Assembly: GCA_002335605.1 (NCBI GenBank)
Contig: BEDY01000001.1
Location: 1,984,001 to 2,048,000 of the forward strand
DNA length: 64,000 nucleotides
Direction: 5' to 3'
Source: Prillingera fragicola
Lineage: Eukaryota; Basidiomycota; Tremellomycetes; Trichosporonales; Trichosporonaceae
Shown here: positions 24,892-35,902 of the stretch, piece by piece
Position numbering within the stretch: the first letter of the stretch is position 1
Layout of the letters: every line of letters starts with the position of its first letter
The notes under the pieces: model-generated
Told to the model about the DNA's origin: nothing
The model's database searches: none
Seen by the model: only the letters and a program-made list of their open reading frames with translations
Position numbers and translations under genes: made by a program

Positions 24892-26449
24892 ATGGCGTCG
24901 CCCCAGCCAAAGGCCCGCCCACCCCCCATGTCATCCCTCGTGAGCAGCCCCAACCGAACGCAACGAACAGCGTTATCTCCCCCGTGACACCATTCTAACA
25001 ACACTGCAGCACGACATTGTCCTCGACTATGTCATCAACAGCGCCTACTCGGGCACGGCGCGCGTCCTCGCCAACAGCGCAGGGCCCATGCGCCGCTCGT
25101 CGTCGGCCCAGTCCGGAGCAGCCGGAGCGTCAGCATCGGCGTCCAACGGCGCACAGCGTGGCCGCGACCCAACGGACATTGACATGGACGTTGACGCCGA
25201 TGTAGACCCGGAAGCGGACGCCGACGATGAGCGCCCACCACGTACCCTCGACGCTGCTGCGTTGGCATCCATTGACGAACGTCGCGGTGAGTACGCCGCA
25301 CCGAGGCAATCGGTGGCGTCGGTGCCCGTTTCCAACCGAACCAACACTGACAATGACAGCCATCCTCGACCATATTCTGAACGGCGCCGTGATTCGCGCC
25401 GTTGATTCGCTGCATGCGCACTTTCCTGCCGTGCTCACTCCCCCTCCCCCGGTCCCCGCTTCGGCTCAGCGCAACGGTTCTTCCTCCAACGGCGTATCTG
25501 CCTCCAACGGCGCGAGCAGTAATGGAGCGACAACGGGGACGGCATCACCGCACGTTCTTCCCCCACCACCGCGTGATGCGAGCGGCGGCACAACTCCGGC
25601 GCCGCACGACCACGCCGAGCCAGTCTTTGCACGCAGCACGGACCCAGAGCACGTCCGGCTCAATCTGCAGATACAAGAGTTTATCGAGTCGTTCCGGCAG
25701 CTGGACTCTGCTCCTCCTTCTCCGGCCAGCAGTGGTGGCATGCTCGACTCGACAGCAGCAGGCGTATCCTCGACGCTAGCGGACAGCGTCGGCTCCATTG
25801 GATCCGCTGGTCTGGGCGGCGCGGCACTCGAGGCTGCCCTCCAAGCGTTGCACCGGTTGCACGAGGAGGCCAAACGGCTCAGGCCAGCACACCGCGCGCG
25901 ATACCTCCAGGAAATCAAGGATGTCGGCGGCTTGTTCGCATACACTGATCCTGGAAGTAGTATTGTCAGTGGATTCTTGCATCAGACGCGCAGGATTGCT
26001 CTTGCTCAGCAGGTTAACGCGGCGATTCTTAGTGAGTGACGAGCTGCCGTGGGTGGCGATAGCTGTGGAGTGCATGCGCTCTTCGTCACGGCGTGTGTCG
26101 TCACGGCGTGTGACATCAGCCTTGTCGCCTCGTTCCAAGGTTACACTACGGCTCAGTCTCTAACGACGCAGAATCTGAAGGCCGTCCAGCCCAATCTGAG
26201 CTGGAACAGATCGCCCGCCGCACCTCGGCAGTTTACGCGACGCTCAGCGAGCACGGCATTGATCCCCAGCCGTGGACAGGCGACGGCAAGGGTGCAGCTG
26301 TGAGTTGCCAACGTGTCACGCAGTGACAAACTATCGTGGTGCAACGGCTGACAAAACAGCAACACTGGCGTATCGCGCAGCAGCTCAAATCGCGGCCGTT
26401 TGGCGAAGGACGATTTGATTTGCACGAGTATGTGCGTGAAATGTCGTAG
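24892..26449 (+). CDS. RanBPM/Gid1-like LisH-CTLH-CRA protein
   Basis: Probable scaffold subunit of the GID/CTLH E3 ubiquitin ligase. Exons 24892-24939, 25010-25286, 25360-26031, 26172-26299 and 26360-26449, 404 residues. Residues 17-33 form a LisH-like helix (HDIVLDYVINSAYSGTARVL). CTLH follows (RRAILDHILNGAVIRAVDSLHAHFP; LNLQIQEFIESFRQLD), then CRA features (LFAYTDPGSSIVSGFLHQ, QVNAAIL, LEQIARRTSAVYATLSEHG). The CRA part resembles RanBP9 and yeast Gid1/Vid30, but the SPRY domain of those proteins is absent here. A Ser/Asn/Ala-rich insert of about 80 residues lies inside CTLH. The fourth exon starts after a 140-nt intron that contains a 15-bp tandem duplication. The next gene, 390 bp on, encodes another subunit of the same complex. 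Confidence 0.8.
26083..26112 (+). repeat. 15-bp perfect tandem duplication inside an intron
   Basis: Two exact copies of TCGTCACGGCGTGTG lie end to end within the longest intron of the RanBPM-like gene. The intron is 140 nt against 60-73 nt for its neighbours, so the duplication accounts for part of the excess. Confidence 0.9.
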
Positions 26450-26838
26450 CAATCGTAAGAAGCAAGCATTGCATGTTGTAGTCTTTTGATATGTGACAAT
26501 ACCCGTTTGCTATAGTGTCGTCGACATACGGATGAGGACACGGTGGGTTGTCTTGGAGAGCGAGGGTGGCCTTTTGGCCAAGACGCATGCTGCACTGTGC
26601 ACGTTCTAGACACAATGGTCTCCCTACTATGCTGCGCTACTATATTGCGCTATGAAGGAGAACCCCACAGGCTCTTGCGATGGCACTGTCCACTACTGCC
26701 ACAAGGCGGCTGCGATGCCACCTCCACCGGGCCGGGTTCATCCTCGGCTCCTCCGGGTGTCTGCTGTAACCTGCATCTCATCGTCGTCTGTCATCATCTC
26801 TCGCATCAACCACCCACTCTCACCGCCCACAGCCAGCC
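26450..26838. other. Short intergenic region between two GID-complex genes
   Basis: 389 bp from the stop of the RanBPM-like gene to the start of the Fyv10-like gene. It ends in a C-rich leader. No other coding sequence seen. Confidence 0.6.
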
Positions 26839-28711
26839 ATGCCCCAGCCACAGACGGGCATACATGGCCCGCTCCTCCTAGAGGAACCTCTTATCCGCGT
26901 ACGTCGACAGTCACTGACTCACCCACCAGTTGCCACCGGCCAAGCGGGCTCCACCATCCCCACCAGATCCCGAGCTTACACCCACCCCTTAGACACCGTT
27001 CGAGCTCCTCCGTCGCTCCCACCGCTCAGCCCAGCGTCAGGTAGAGCGGGACTTTGTCTTTGTACAGGTATGTGCTCACATCGCTTGCGAAGCATAGCAC
27101 ATCCCAGATGAGATGCTGACACCTCACCTCTACCATTGTACTGTTCCCCTGCGCCTCTCGTCGCCGATACGCTTCCCCTACGCCACCTGTCAACTGGCGC
27201 CGGTATCAACAGTCCCAGCTTAACAACCTCCTCAAGTCGTTCTCGGGCGATCCGGACAAGGACCGCGACCCGGCCCTAGCCAAGCTCGACGCTGCGGCTG
27301 AGCGCGTGCGTGGTCTCAAGCGCAAGCTTGATGACCTGCAGCCTGCGGCCTCGGCGCCCAATGTGCTCCGAGACCGACTGGCGCATGTCGAGGACACGCT
27401 GTTGCCGCAGGCGGAGATGGGCGGGGCCAAGGGGTTGGAAGGGTGAGTGATGTGGCCCCAAGCCGCGCTGACACCGCAGCGTCGACCGCACCCTTGACCG
27501 GTACATTGTCGACCACCTGCTGCGCACCGGGCGTATGAAGACGGCGCGCACACTCACAGCAACACAGGGGATCGAGGTGGGCTCTCCTGTGACGTAGCCA
27601 AGGCTGACTTAAGCAGAACCTCGTCGACGTCAAGTTGTTTGCCGAGCTGGTCAAGATTGAGACCGCGCTCGTGGAGAAGCACAGCTGTGCTGAAGGTTTG
27701 GCATGGTGTGGCGAGAACCGCGGCACGCTCAAGAAGCTTGGGGTTCGTATGCCATAAGCTGGTAATGCTTCGCGGCTGACCAAACGCCAGAGCGATCTCG
27801 AATTCTCCCTTCGCTTCCAAGAATACATAGAGCTGTGCCGGAAGCGTGACTACCAGCCTGCGATCGCGTATGCGGTCAAGTATCTTGCACCATGGGGTAG
27901 CACGCATATGGCGCAGCTGCAGCGCGCCATGACGATGCCTGCGTTTGGAGAGAGGACTGGCGTTTCAGTGTACAAAGTGAGCTAGACTGATTGGCACTGA
28001 TTGCTGACGTCTTAGAAACTGTACGACCCCGCACGGTGGACAGAGGTGCGCGATCAGTTCCGCGAGACTTTCCTTGGGATCTATGCGCTGCCATCGCAAT
28101 CCCTGCTCGCGCTGTCATTGTCTGCTGGCCTGAGCTCGCTCCGCCTTCCGGCATGTACTGAGCCGGCACCTTCAAACGGCGGCACAAAGACATCCGAGGC
28201 TACCGAAACGCGCAAGAAGCCCGCGCCCCTTCCAAGCTCCCACACGGCGCGCCTTCCTCCGCCAAGCCCCCTTCTCCCGCCCGCGCAGGACCTGCACGCC
28301 GTCATGGGCCTGGACTCGCTCGCGTCCCCCGAGCTAGACCTCACCGGCACGCGCGAGGCTGCGGCGCGCGAAATGATACCTTCAGCATCAGCAGAAGAGG
28401 CCCACGCGCACGGCCACCCGCACCCGCGCGAGGCAGCGAGCGCCAACGTCGACTGCCCGACGTGCGCAGAAGACATGCGCGTCCTCGCCCGCGAAGTCGC
28501 CATGGCACACCACGTCAACTCGACGCTCGTGTGCCGTATCTCTGGCGACGTCATGGACTCGAACAATGAGCCCATGGCCTTTCCCAATGGGTGCGTCTAC
28601 TCGTCCAAAGCCCTGGCCGAAATGGCAAAGAACAATTTCGACGTCGTGACATGTCCACGGACAAACGAGACGTGCGCATTCTCGCGCTTGCGCAAAGTTT
28701 ACATTTCCTAG
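26839..28711 (+). CDS. FYV10: GID/CTLH ligase subunit, Fyv10/Gid9 (MAEA) type
   Basis: RING-like half of the catalytic heterodimer of the GID ubiquitin ligase, which degrades gluconeogenic enzymes in yeast. Exons 26839-26898, 26993-27067, 27219-27442, 27480-27576, 27617-27742, 27791-27976 and 28016-28711, 487 residues. N-terminal EEPLIRTPFELLRRSHRSAQ is the family opening; it is only obtained by skipping an in-frame stop with the 26899-26992 intron. A coiled coil follows (LAKLDAAAERVRGLKRKLDDL), LisH (LDRYIVDHLLRTGRMKTARTL), and CTLH (LEFSLRFQEYIELCRKRDYQPAIAYAVKYLAPW). The C-terminus has the degenerate RING: CRISGDVMDSNNEPMAFPNGCVYS and VTCPRTNETCAFSRLRKVYIS. A Pro-rich insert of about 100 residues precedes it. 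The 151-nt second intron is the least certain join. Confidence 0.92.
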
Positions 28712-28794
28712 CACCGCTTCTTCCTCCCACGTTGTACACTATCACTCGTCACGCGTTGTACCCCTACAACATGCAACCTTTTACAGCTCCTGCA

Positions 28795-29788
28795 CTAGTC
28801 CTCGGGTTCGCCGGCGAGGACAATCATGTTGAAGTTGATGTCGCCGCCCGCGCGGTCCATGTACTTTTCCTTTACAATCTTGGCGACGTCCTATAACTGT
28901 CAGTAGGTCACAGCGATTGAGTCGACTCACAGTGAGGAGATCCTTGCAGGGTCCACGGTCAAATGGCCCGGTCCTGCCGCCGTCGAGCTCGAGCACCCGC
29001 GGCTCGCCGGCGGCGTTGGCACGCTCGACAAAGGCGATAAAGTGCGTGTCAATGTCGAGGTCCTCGGGGATGGCCGACTGGCCAGTCTGCGCAGCGGCAG
29101 TGTGGGCCGTGGTGAAGAACTCGGCGTCATCGAGCGCCTTGGCGCGCGCGAGGGCTGGGCTTGTCAGTTATCATAGCTAAGAAGCGCACTCACGCTCAAG
29201 AGGCAGGGTCTCCTCCTTGAACTTTACGAGACTCGAGCCGGGGGTCAGCGAGCCCTCGGGGAGGTTGAGGAGGGCGTGCAGGAGGCCGATCGAGCCGCAC
29301 GCGTTGGGGATCTGCAGTGTCAGTGGCACACACATTGCGTGACATCATGTCCCTGTGCAAAGTGCAGAGTGCAGAGATTCGTCTACACAACGCTCTGGTT
29401 ACACAGGTTCTGGGTAACGTACCGTCTGCTTGATCCACCACACATCGCCATCAAACTTGCCCTCACCGGCGGCTTCCTCCTTGGTGCGCGCCTCGGCGAG
29501 CTCGCCGCGCGAGGGGAAGAGGAGCAGGACAGCGCGGACAGGCTTGGGCGTAAAGCTCAGAAACTCGGGGTCAAGCGAGAAGAGGTCTTGGAAAGAGAGG
29601 GGCGAGGCTGGGAGACCCAAGGGACGCGACCACTGCGCGTGTCAGTTACGAACGTTGTGGCGACGGTTTGGAGAGGGCTGCTTACGTCGTTGAAGACCTG
29701 ACTGTCATTAGCTTGTTGAGTTGTGAAACGAAACTAGAGTGCTTACATCAGGAGAGGCCTCGAGGGGAACCCACTTGGACTGCGACAT
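28795..29788 (-). CDS. YUH1: Ubiquitin C-terminal hydrolase, UCH-L1/L3 (Yuh1) type
   Basis: Cysteine protease (peptidase family C12) that frees ubiquitin or Nedd8/Rub1 from small adducts. Exons in gene order: 29788-29747, 29697-29686, 29632-29423, 29312-29195, 29160-28931 and 28890-28795, 235 residues, normal for the family. N-terminal KWVPLEASPDVFNDW and LGLP match the substrate-binding opening. The oxyanion Gln and catalytic Cys are in WIKQTIPNACGSIGLLHAL (split by an intron after the Thr), the catalytic His in DTHFIAFV, and the Asp in LELDGGRTGPFDRG. Exon 2 is only 12 nt (VFND), yet it is needed to keep the conserved sequence. The gene converges on the Fyv10-like gene with 83 bp between stops, so their 3' ends may overlap. 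Confidence 0.94.
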
Positions 29789-30047
29789 GCTTAAAATGAA
29801 ATGGGTCAATGGATGAGAGTGAACCCAAAGCATCTGTGGTCATAGATCGCATCGTCATTGTGAGGGGTGGAGGTTTCCCACGGTAGCATTCCCCACGGGG
29901 GAACATGGGCTTGATGGCGATCATGGTTTCAGACTGGCACCGCCCTGGTTACACCCACGGTGATTCTTCACGTTGTTGTCAGTTTACTCGTCGTCGTCGG
30001 TGCTTCTCTGCACGATCTGTTAGCAAAGGTGATCTTGATGCAAGTCC

Positions 30048-30052
30048 AAAAA
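30048..30052 (-). terminator. RNA polymerase III T-run terminator
   Basis: Five T on the minus strand, four bases after the tRNA discriminator base, as expected for Pol III termination. Confidence 0.7.
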
Positions 30053-30056
30053 GAAA

Positions 30057-30137
30057 CGACATTGGCATGATTCGAACATGCGCTCCCGAAGGAAATTGAT
30101 TTCGAGTCAATCGCGTTAACCACTCCGCCACAATGCC
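30057..30137 (-). tRNA. tRNA-Ser, anticodon CGA
   Basis: Complete cloverleaf of 81 nt with no intron. Acceptor stem GGCATTG pairs with CAATGTC (one G-T pair), discriminator G. The anticodon arm is ATTGA-CTCGAAA-TCAAT, so the anticodon is CGA and reads UCG serine. A long variable arm (about TTTCCTTCGGGAGC) is typical of serine tRNA. The T arm is GCATG-TTCGAAT-CATGC, which also holds the B box; the A box is TGGCGGAGTGG. CCA is not encoded, as normal in eukaryotes. Confidence 0.95.
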
Positions 30138-30593
30138 TGATGTTTGTGACTTCTTGCCACGTATATATACTTCACACATCACCTCAAACGACGACGTGGT
30201 CCCCAAGAAATCTCTCCGCTTGGTTCCGCCATCCACGCAATGTTGGGTGGCAACCTTCTTGTTGCCAAACACCATCGGTGTCTGCCGTCTTTGAGCCAAA
30301 CAGAGAGCATCGTTCCATGCAGAATAGTCTTCCCGTGTACGTCCAGCCGCGCTTGGCGGTGGGCCAAGTCTTCAACTTTTTTCTCCCCCTCTGCGCTGGC
30401 AAGCGTTGGAAGAGCAACACCCAAATTTGATCCCGTGCCGGAGCTTGACTGCGGGGTTGATGGCCACACGGGCAAGCTGTTACCCTGAAAATGGACCACC
30501 ACCACCCCCGGGTTCTCTGTTCAGAAGTCAAGTCAACGCATCTCCACTCTCCTTTCACTCTTCATACAATATACCAACACTACAGCTCCAGCC
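30138..30593. other. Intergenic region
   Basis: Between the tRNA gene and the NIPA gene. The overlapping open frames on both strands (30179-30558) have no domain. The last 50 bases are a C/T- and A-rich leader. Confidence 0.55.
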
Positions 30594-32390
30594 ATGGTGA
30601 TGGAGGACAAGCATATCGGGCTGCTACTCGCCTTTAGCAGCTCGGGCCTCATCGGGTACGTCTACCACGAACGCTGGACACCACCGCGAACCTGTTGCGC
30701 GTGCCACGATTCAGCGCGTCGAGCATCAACGACAAGTCTTGTACTGACACCGCCGCAGCACCAGTTTTATCATCACCAAAAAGGTGCGACCACCTCGAGA
30801 TTAAGACTGACGTTTAGGGATTAAACGATGCCGCGCAAAAGCCCGCAGAATACCCACATTCTCACCAGCGCCAGACCGGCCCTCGTTCTGCTTGTGAGCT
30901 TTGTTGACGGGCAGCGCGCAGTGTCGACGAAGAAGCACTGTGCTGCTGCCTATGTGGCAGGGCATGTGTTGACCCTTTAGCCGATGATCTTGCATACTTG
31001 CGGAACCCCATCTGGTGGGCTGGCATGTTGACAAGTGAGTAGCCGACCCTTCGAGTTGGGATACGCGCTGACGCATTGCAGTGGTGATAGGAGAGGGTAC
31101 GTTTGGTCGAGCTGCGGCGAGGGGGAGTGACTGACGACGCAGTGGCCAACTTTGCCGCCTACACCTTTGCACCGGCCATTCTCGTCACACCGCTAGGCGC
31201 CATGAGTGTCATTGTTGGGTGAGTCATTTTGACGGCTGCGCTTTGCTGACGCGCAGTGCGATTCTTGCGTCGTTCTTGCTGGACGAGAAGCTCGGACGGC
31301 TGGGTGTCTGCGGTTGCCTGAGCTGCATTGTGAGTCGGAACGGGCGTCGGCGCGAGGCCCGACGTATGCTGACGACGTAGCTTGGAAGTCTGGTCATTGT
31401 GTTGCACGCTCCGTCAGACAAGGAGGTCGAGACTGTGAACGAGATTCTCGAGTACGCCGCCAAGCCTCGTACGTTCAATGTCATTGGTACAGAGTGCAAG
31501 GCTGACAGTGTAGCATTCGTCACGTATCTCCTGTTCGTGGCCGTGTTCGCAACTTACATGATCTTCCGCGTTGTGCCCAAGTACGGCACCAAGAACCCCA
31601 TGGTCTACCTGTCCATTTGTTCGCTCGTCGGCAGTGTCTCGGTCATGGCTATCAAGGCCTTTGGCATAGCCCTCAAGCTCACGCTCGCCGGCAACAACCA
31701 GTTTAGGTACCCAACAACCTATGTGTTTGGTGTCGTCGTTGTGGGCTGCATTCTCGTGCAGATGGTGAGCATCAGAGTCAAGGCAACAGCTGACGGCAGA
31801 ACTACTTTAACAAGGCGCTCGACACGTTCTCGACCAACGTCGTCAACCCTATCTACTACGTCTTCTTCACGACCGCGACGATTATCGCCTCTGCAATCCT
31901 GTTCCAGGGCTTCAACACCACCGACGCCGTCAACACCATCTCGCTGCTGTGCGGTTTCGTCATCATTTTCATGGGCGTTTACCTGCTCAACATTTCGCGC
32001 CAGCCCGAGGTGCAGCACAACCCCACTTCCCTCGAGACTGGTCTGCTGAACCCCCGCATGTCCATGTCGGGTCGCATGTCCGTCGAGTCCCAGGGTGCCC
32101 CCATGTGGAACTATGCGACGAACGGCACAACCCCCGCGAGTTACCACGCCGACGGCACGTCGCGCGGCGAGTCGCACGGCCGCCGCTCAAGGTTGTTCCA
32201 GCAGCAGAACTCGACTCTGTTCAACGCATTCGAGGAGGAGGGCATGGCCCTCACGCAGCTCCCAGAAGAGGAGAGCGAGGACGAGGAGTCCTCTATCGGC
32301 AGGCGGGACAGCTCCCAGGCTCAGAGTCGCAGCTTGCTCGGGCGCCGCGAGGTCGACGGAGGCAGGCATCCAGCATATCAGGAGGTCTAG
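30594..32390 (+). CDS. NIPA-family magnesium transporter
   Basis: Nine-helix membrane protein of the NIPA family (DMT fold), which carries Mg2+ or related cations. Exons 30594-30655, 30759-30783, 30818-30893, 30981-31034, 31082-31096, 31143-31218, 31257-31329, 31381-31468, 31514-31764 and 31800-32390, 436 residues. Motifs: HIGLLLAFSSSGLIGTSFII and TKKGL, YLRNPIWWAGMLTMVIGE, ANFAAYTFAPAILVTPLGA, ILASFLLDEKLG, GSLVIVLHAP, MVYLSICSLVGSVSVMAIK and NPIYYVFFTTATIIASAILF. Exon 5 is only 15 nt. The 31469-31513 intron (45 nt, no stop) is inferred from family spacing and its GTACGT donor; retained, it would add 15 residues. The cytosolic tail of about 125 residues is Ser-rich and acidic with many possible phosphosites. 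Confidence 0.95.
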
Positions 32391-32641
32391 ACTCGACCAC
32401 CGGCGATCTCGGTGTAGTACGGGCGTGGAGGGGGGAGTGGGCCATCAGGACCAGAGCGTGGCTGGCCTGGTCGAGTGACGTGTACGTGAGAGTTACGTGC
32501 CAGTGGGGGGGCACTTGTAGCAGGTTTCTTTATCCATCGCATAGACTCATGCATACTGGTTCTGTGCGTGCCAAAAAAAAGTGTCCTTGCAGAAAAATGC
32601 TCCACAGTCCTCTATCTAAACGAACAACCCTTCGTCGACCT
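32391..32641. other. Convergent 3' region
   Basis: 251 bp between the stops of the NIPA and BIR1 genes. It holds a run of eight A near 32572, a candidate polyadenylation neighbourhood. No gene. Confidence 0.5.
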
Positions 32642-34262
32642 CTATGCCCGCTCAATCTGGCCCCTCGCCTCTGCCGCCGCGCCCTCAAAGCCCCGAATCT
32701 TCTCCTCGCCGTCGACGCGCAGCTGCTCCGCACGCGCCCGGTACTGCGCGCGCATGTACTCTTCAAGAGTCATCGACTTTTCGGCCTCTGAGAACGCCGT
32801 CGAGGGTTCCGGTGCTGGCGCTGGTGCGGCCGCGGCGTTGGCCGGGGTAGGTGAGAACATGTCAATGACTGCGTCGATGGATGCCTTGGCACTCGGTGTG
32901 TCTGCGGCTGGCGCCGCCTTGGGCGGCGGGGATAGAGGAGCGGGGACGTTGGCGAAGCGGTCGAGCTGCGAGAGTGGCGCCGTGGCCTTGCGGCCTGGGG
33001 CGCGGGAGGGTCGCGGCGGTACGGCCTTGGGTATCGGTGCCGGGTCCTCGGCGGGCTCGGGGGCAGATTCGGGCTGCGCCGTTGTCTGCCGTGTTGTTCG
33101 GCCCTTGCGTGGCAAGGGCTTGGTTTCCCGTACAGCCTTGGCGGGCTCGGGCTCCGGCGCAGGGGTGGGTTCGACTTCAGACTCGTCTGGCTCATCCTCG
33201 TCGTCGCCCTTCTGTGTGGGTTTCCTCCTCGAGCGCGTGGACTTGGCACCTCGTGTTGATGCTGGCGTGGCGTCAGCCGCGGTTGTTGCCGACGCAGACG
33301 TCGACGCGACAGTGGACGCCTTGGGTGGCCGACCCCGGCGGCGCGGTGCTGGTGCCTCCTCCTCCACTGCGGGCTCGGGAGCTTCGACGACCTGCACCTC
33401 CTCGGGCTCTACTGTGGCGGCCTTTGCCCTCGTCACTCGCTTGGGCTTTGCACCCGCCTTGGTGCGCGTTGCCTTGCCCTTTTTGGCGACAGTTGCCGTA
33501 AAGAAGGGGCAGTCCGGCTCCTTGCGCTTGTGAATGGCCCTGGAATGTCAGCATGTATCACTCGCAGAGCATTGAAGACTGAAGACGCGTACATTGGATC
33601 ATCGCCCTTCTCCCACTGCTCCACCTCGTACTGGCACAGTGGGCAGGTAGTGGCGTCGTCCGAGTTTGTTGACGGCGCGTAGATAAATCCTGCCAGTGCA
33701 AGCTGAGCCCAGTCAGCGACCTGCCTTATGTGGCTTCGTGGTCATACTCACGTCCTGAACACTAGGCTTCTTGTGCGGCCACCAACTTCCAAATGTCCTC
33801 TCGCGGTACTCGGTCATGCGCGTCGACGACGGGAGCTCCTCCACGCTAGGGAATTCGGTTCTGCTCAGTCAGATTCCTGGCCTAGTACGCTGCACTCGTC
33901 CTCCAGCATAGAACTCACCGCGACCTCCCAGGGCCTCCGCTGACGCGATCTGCCTCGAGCCTGCACACAAGCTCCTTCCACGCGCAGTCTCCCTCTCGCT
34001 TGACATGCTCGACAGAAGGGTTATCCCCCTGAGCCCAGCCACCTAGCACAAGGCCGCACAGGAAGCACTCGCAGTTGTCGTCTCCGGGCTCCTCGGGGTC
34101 GGTGCCAGGTTTGTGGAAGAAGCCGGCCTTGGAGAAGATGTCGGGGGTGAGGGTTGGGAACGCTGTTGGGTCTAGTGGAAAGGCAATCTTGCCGCCCTTC
34201 TTTGCGCGGGGTTTCTTGGGGACCGCCTCGAATGATTTTAGGCGGGCGTCTATGCACTCCAT
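32642..34262 (-). CDS. BIR1: Survivin-like BIR-domain protein
   Basis: Chromosomal passenger complex subunit that brings Aurora kinase to centromeres and the spindle midzone. Exons in gene order: 34262-33919, 33860-33752, 33702-33593 and 33539-32642, 486 residues. Two BIR zinc folds are visible. The first has CFLCGLVLGGW and DNPSVEHVKREGDC; the second has CPLCQYEVEQWEKGDDP and AIHKRKEPDCPFF, each with CxxC, His and Cys ligands in order. The remainder is long, Ala/Pro/Lys-rich with an AT-hook-like PRRRGRPPK and SKARG-type basic pieces. The C-terminus ends in a predicted helix (TLEEYMRAQYRARAEQLRVD), in the position of the INCENP/borealin-binding segment. Two BIRs plus a long tail matches fission yeast Bir1 rather than single-BIR survivin. 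Confidence 0.9.
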
Positions 34263-35476
34263 TGTGTCGGAGTGGGTTGTGGGTTAGGGGAGTATGTTGG
34301 GTGTTGTTGTGGTCGAGGGTGGTGTTACGGGACACGACCTTGAAAGGGGTTTGTTGTTTATGGGACCTGAGATTGCACCAAGTGGTATTTGGCTCCGTGC
34401 GCCTGGGTAGTGGCATATGTATTTGGACCTCCCTGTTAGTGACCTTGTGGCTCATGTGTGGTGATCTCCTGTAGCCTTCCACCAGTAGTGCATGCGTACT
34501 TTGAATAGGATATGCAGAATGTGGGCTCGGCCTTCACCACCATTCAGCGGACCTGTTCAGCGAAGTAGACTCAGCATGGCGTGTCCCTTCCCATCCCAGC
34601 TCCTCACGTCAAATAAATGACCTACAGCCAGCACCGCCGCATGAAATATTAAACGTCCCTCGGGGGTGCATCACTGAAGCATGGGTCCACCAAAAGACGT
34701 TCGAGAGCATACCCGAGTCACTCGTCGCCGCACCTCATGGCGAGCACGACGCAATATGGAATTCAAGTGCGGAAGACAGGCATGGCGAATTCTACGGGCT
34801 GTGGCGAATATTCAGAAGAATCAATTAATTGATTTCCATCTCCGTGCCCGCTCACGATCCCTCCAATGCTGCTCGGCATTTTCCGGCACCGTCGCGTCCT
34901 CGGCGCCGAGATCGAACTGTGCTGACGTATCGGCATACCCCGGCAAGTTGCGCGTAACAGCAAGCGTCGGCATGCATGTGTGGGTCTTGGCGGTCTCTAC
35001 CGGCCGCACAGGCAGCGGTTTCTACCGAAAGTCCCAAAACCAACAAAAAAGAAAAGAGTGTAGTGCCGGGTATACGGCTGCAAGCCACACAAAACAGCTC
35101 GCATGACAATCTGCCATCCAAGATGGCTTGCTCACCAGCATCCTGCGTACACCCACACTTGGAAATCTCACTGTACCTGCATGGTCCAACGAGTTTGCCA
35201 ACACCAACGAGCGCGGAAACGATGTCGGCGAATTAATCATAATTCTATAGCCGGTGTAATCCGTGTTGAGCAAGGCAAATGGCAATCACGTCTCTGCCCA
35301 CTGCCCACCAATTCTCGCCCAGTCGTCGACTGATGCGCGCTCTTCGAGAGTGCCCCCCACGAGCAGAATCCACATTATGGCATCAAAGCTCATCATACTA
35401 CTACTCTACAACAGCCTGCACGAATGTTATACCATGTTACGAGAAACCAAGCCTAGAGCGAAACCACGAGACACAG
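34263..35476. other. Intergenic region, 1.2 kb
   Basis: Upstream of BIR1 and downstream of the 141-residue orphan. T/G-rich on the plus strand near 34263-34480. Open frames at 34681-35106 and nearby are unsupported. No RNA gene or repeat recognised. Confidence 0.5.
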
Positions 35477-35902
35477 CTAACTGGACGAAGCCCTCCCCGC
35501 TGGCTCGTACTCTGGCGGCAGGGTCGAGGAGCTGGCAGCGTACTGTGGCGTGCTTCCGTATACCAGGGCCTGTGCGAGCATGTATCCGCGGTATGCGAGG
35601 ACGACCTCGTCTGAACCAGCGTCCTCGGTGTAGGCGGGTAGGCCTTCTGGCGTGTCGCCGAGACGGACGACGAGGGGGCGGGCGGGCTCGTCGTGGCTGC
35701 GCGACTGCTTGCGCGCAAGGGGAATGGAGAGGGAGGGGAGCGAGTCGGAGACGTTGGCTGCGAGGGCATTGCGGACGCGGTCCAGGGCTGATTTTGAAGT
35801 GCGTGGGCGGAGGGGCACGACAAAGGTGTGTGCGACCGGGACCGTGCGCGGGGCCTGTGGGGTGAAGCCCTTCTTGATGGCGGCGCCGATGGAGAGTGGC
35901 AT
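35477..35902 (-). CDS. Hypothetical protein, 141 residues
   Basis: Single exon. No family recognised. The sequence looks like a real protein rather than noise: MPLSIGAAIKKGFTP start, a TVPVAHTFVVPLRPRTSKSAL stretch, a predicted helix DRVRNALAANVSDSL, a hydrophobic LVVRLGDTPEGLPAY segment and a Ser/Pro-rich end. Composition and codon choice (GC at third positions) fit neighbouring genes. No signal peptide or membrane helix. The third start choice has not been tested; a 5' untranslated intron is possible. It may be lineage-specific. Confidence 0.5.
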   Translation of the reverse strand: MPLSIGAAIKKGFTPQAPRTVPVAHTFVVPLRPRTSKSALDRVRNALAANVSDSLPSLSIPLARKQSRSHDEPARPLVVRLGDTPEGLPAYTEDAGSDEVVLAYRGYMLAQALVYGSTPQYAASSSTLPPEYEPAGRASSS

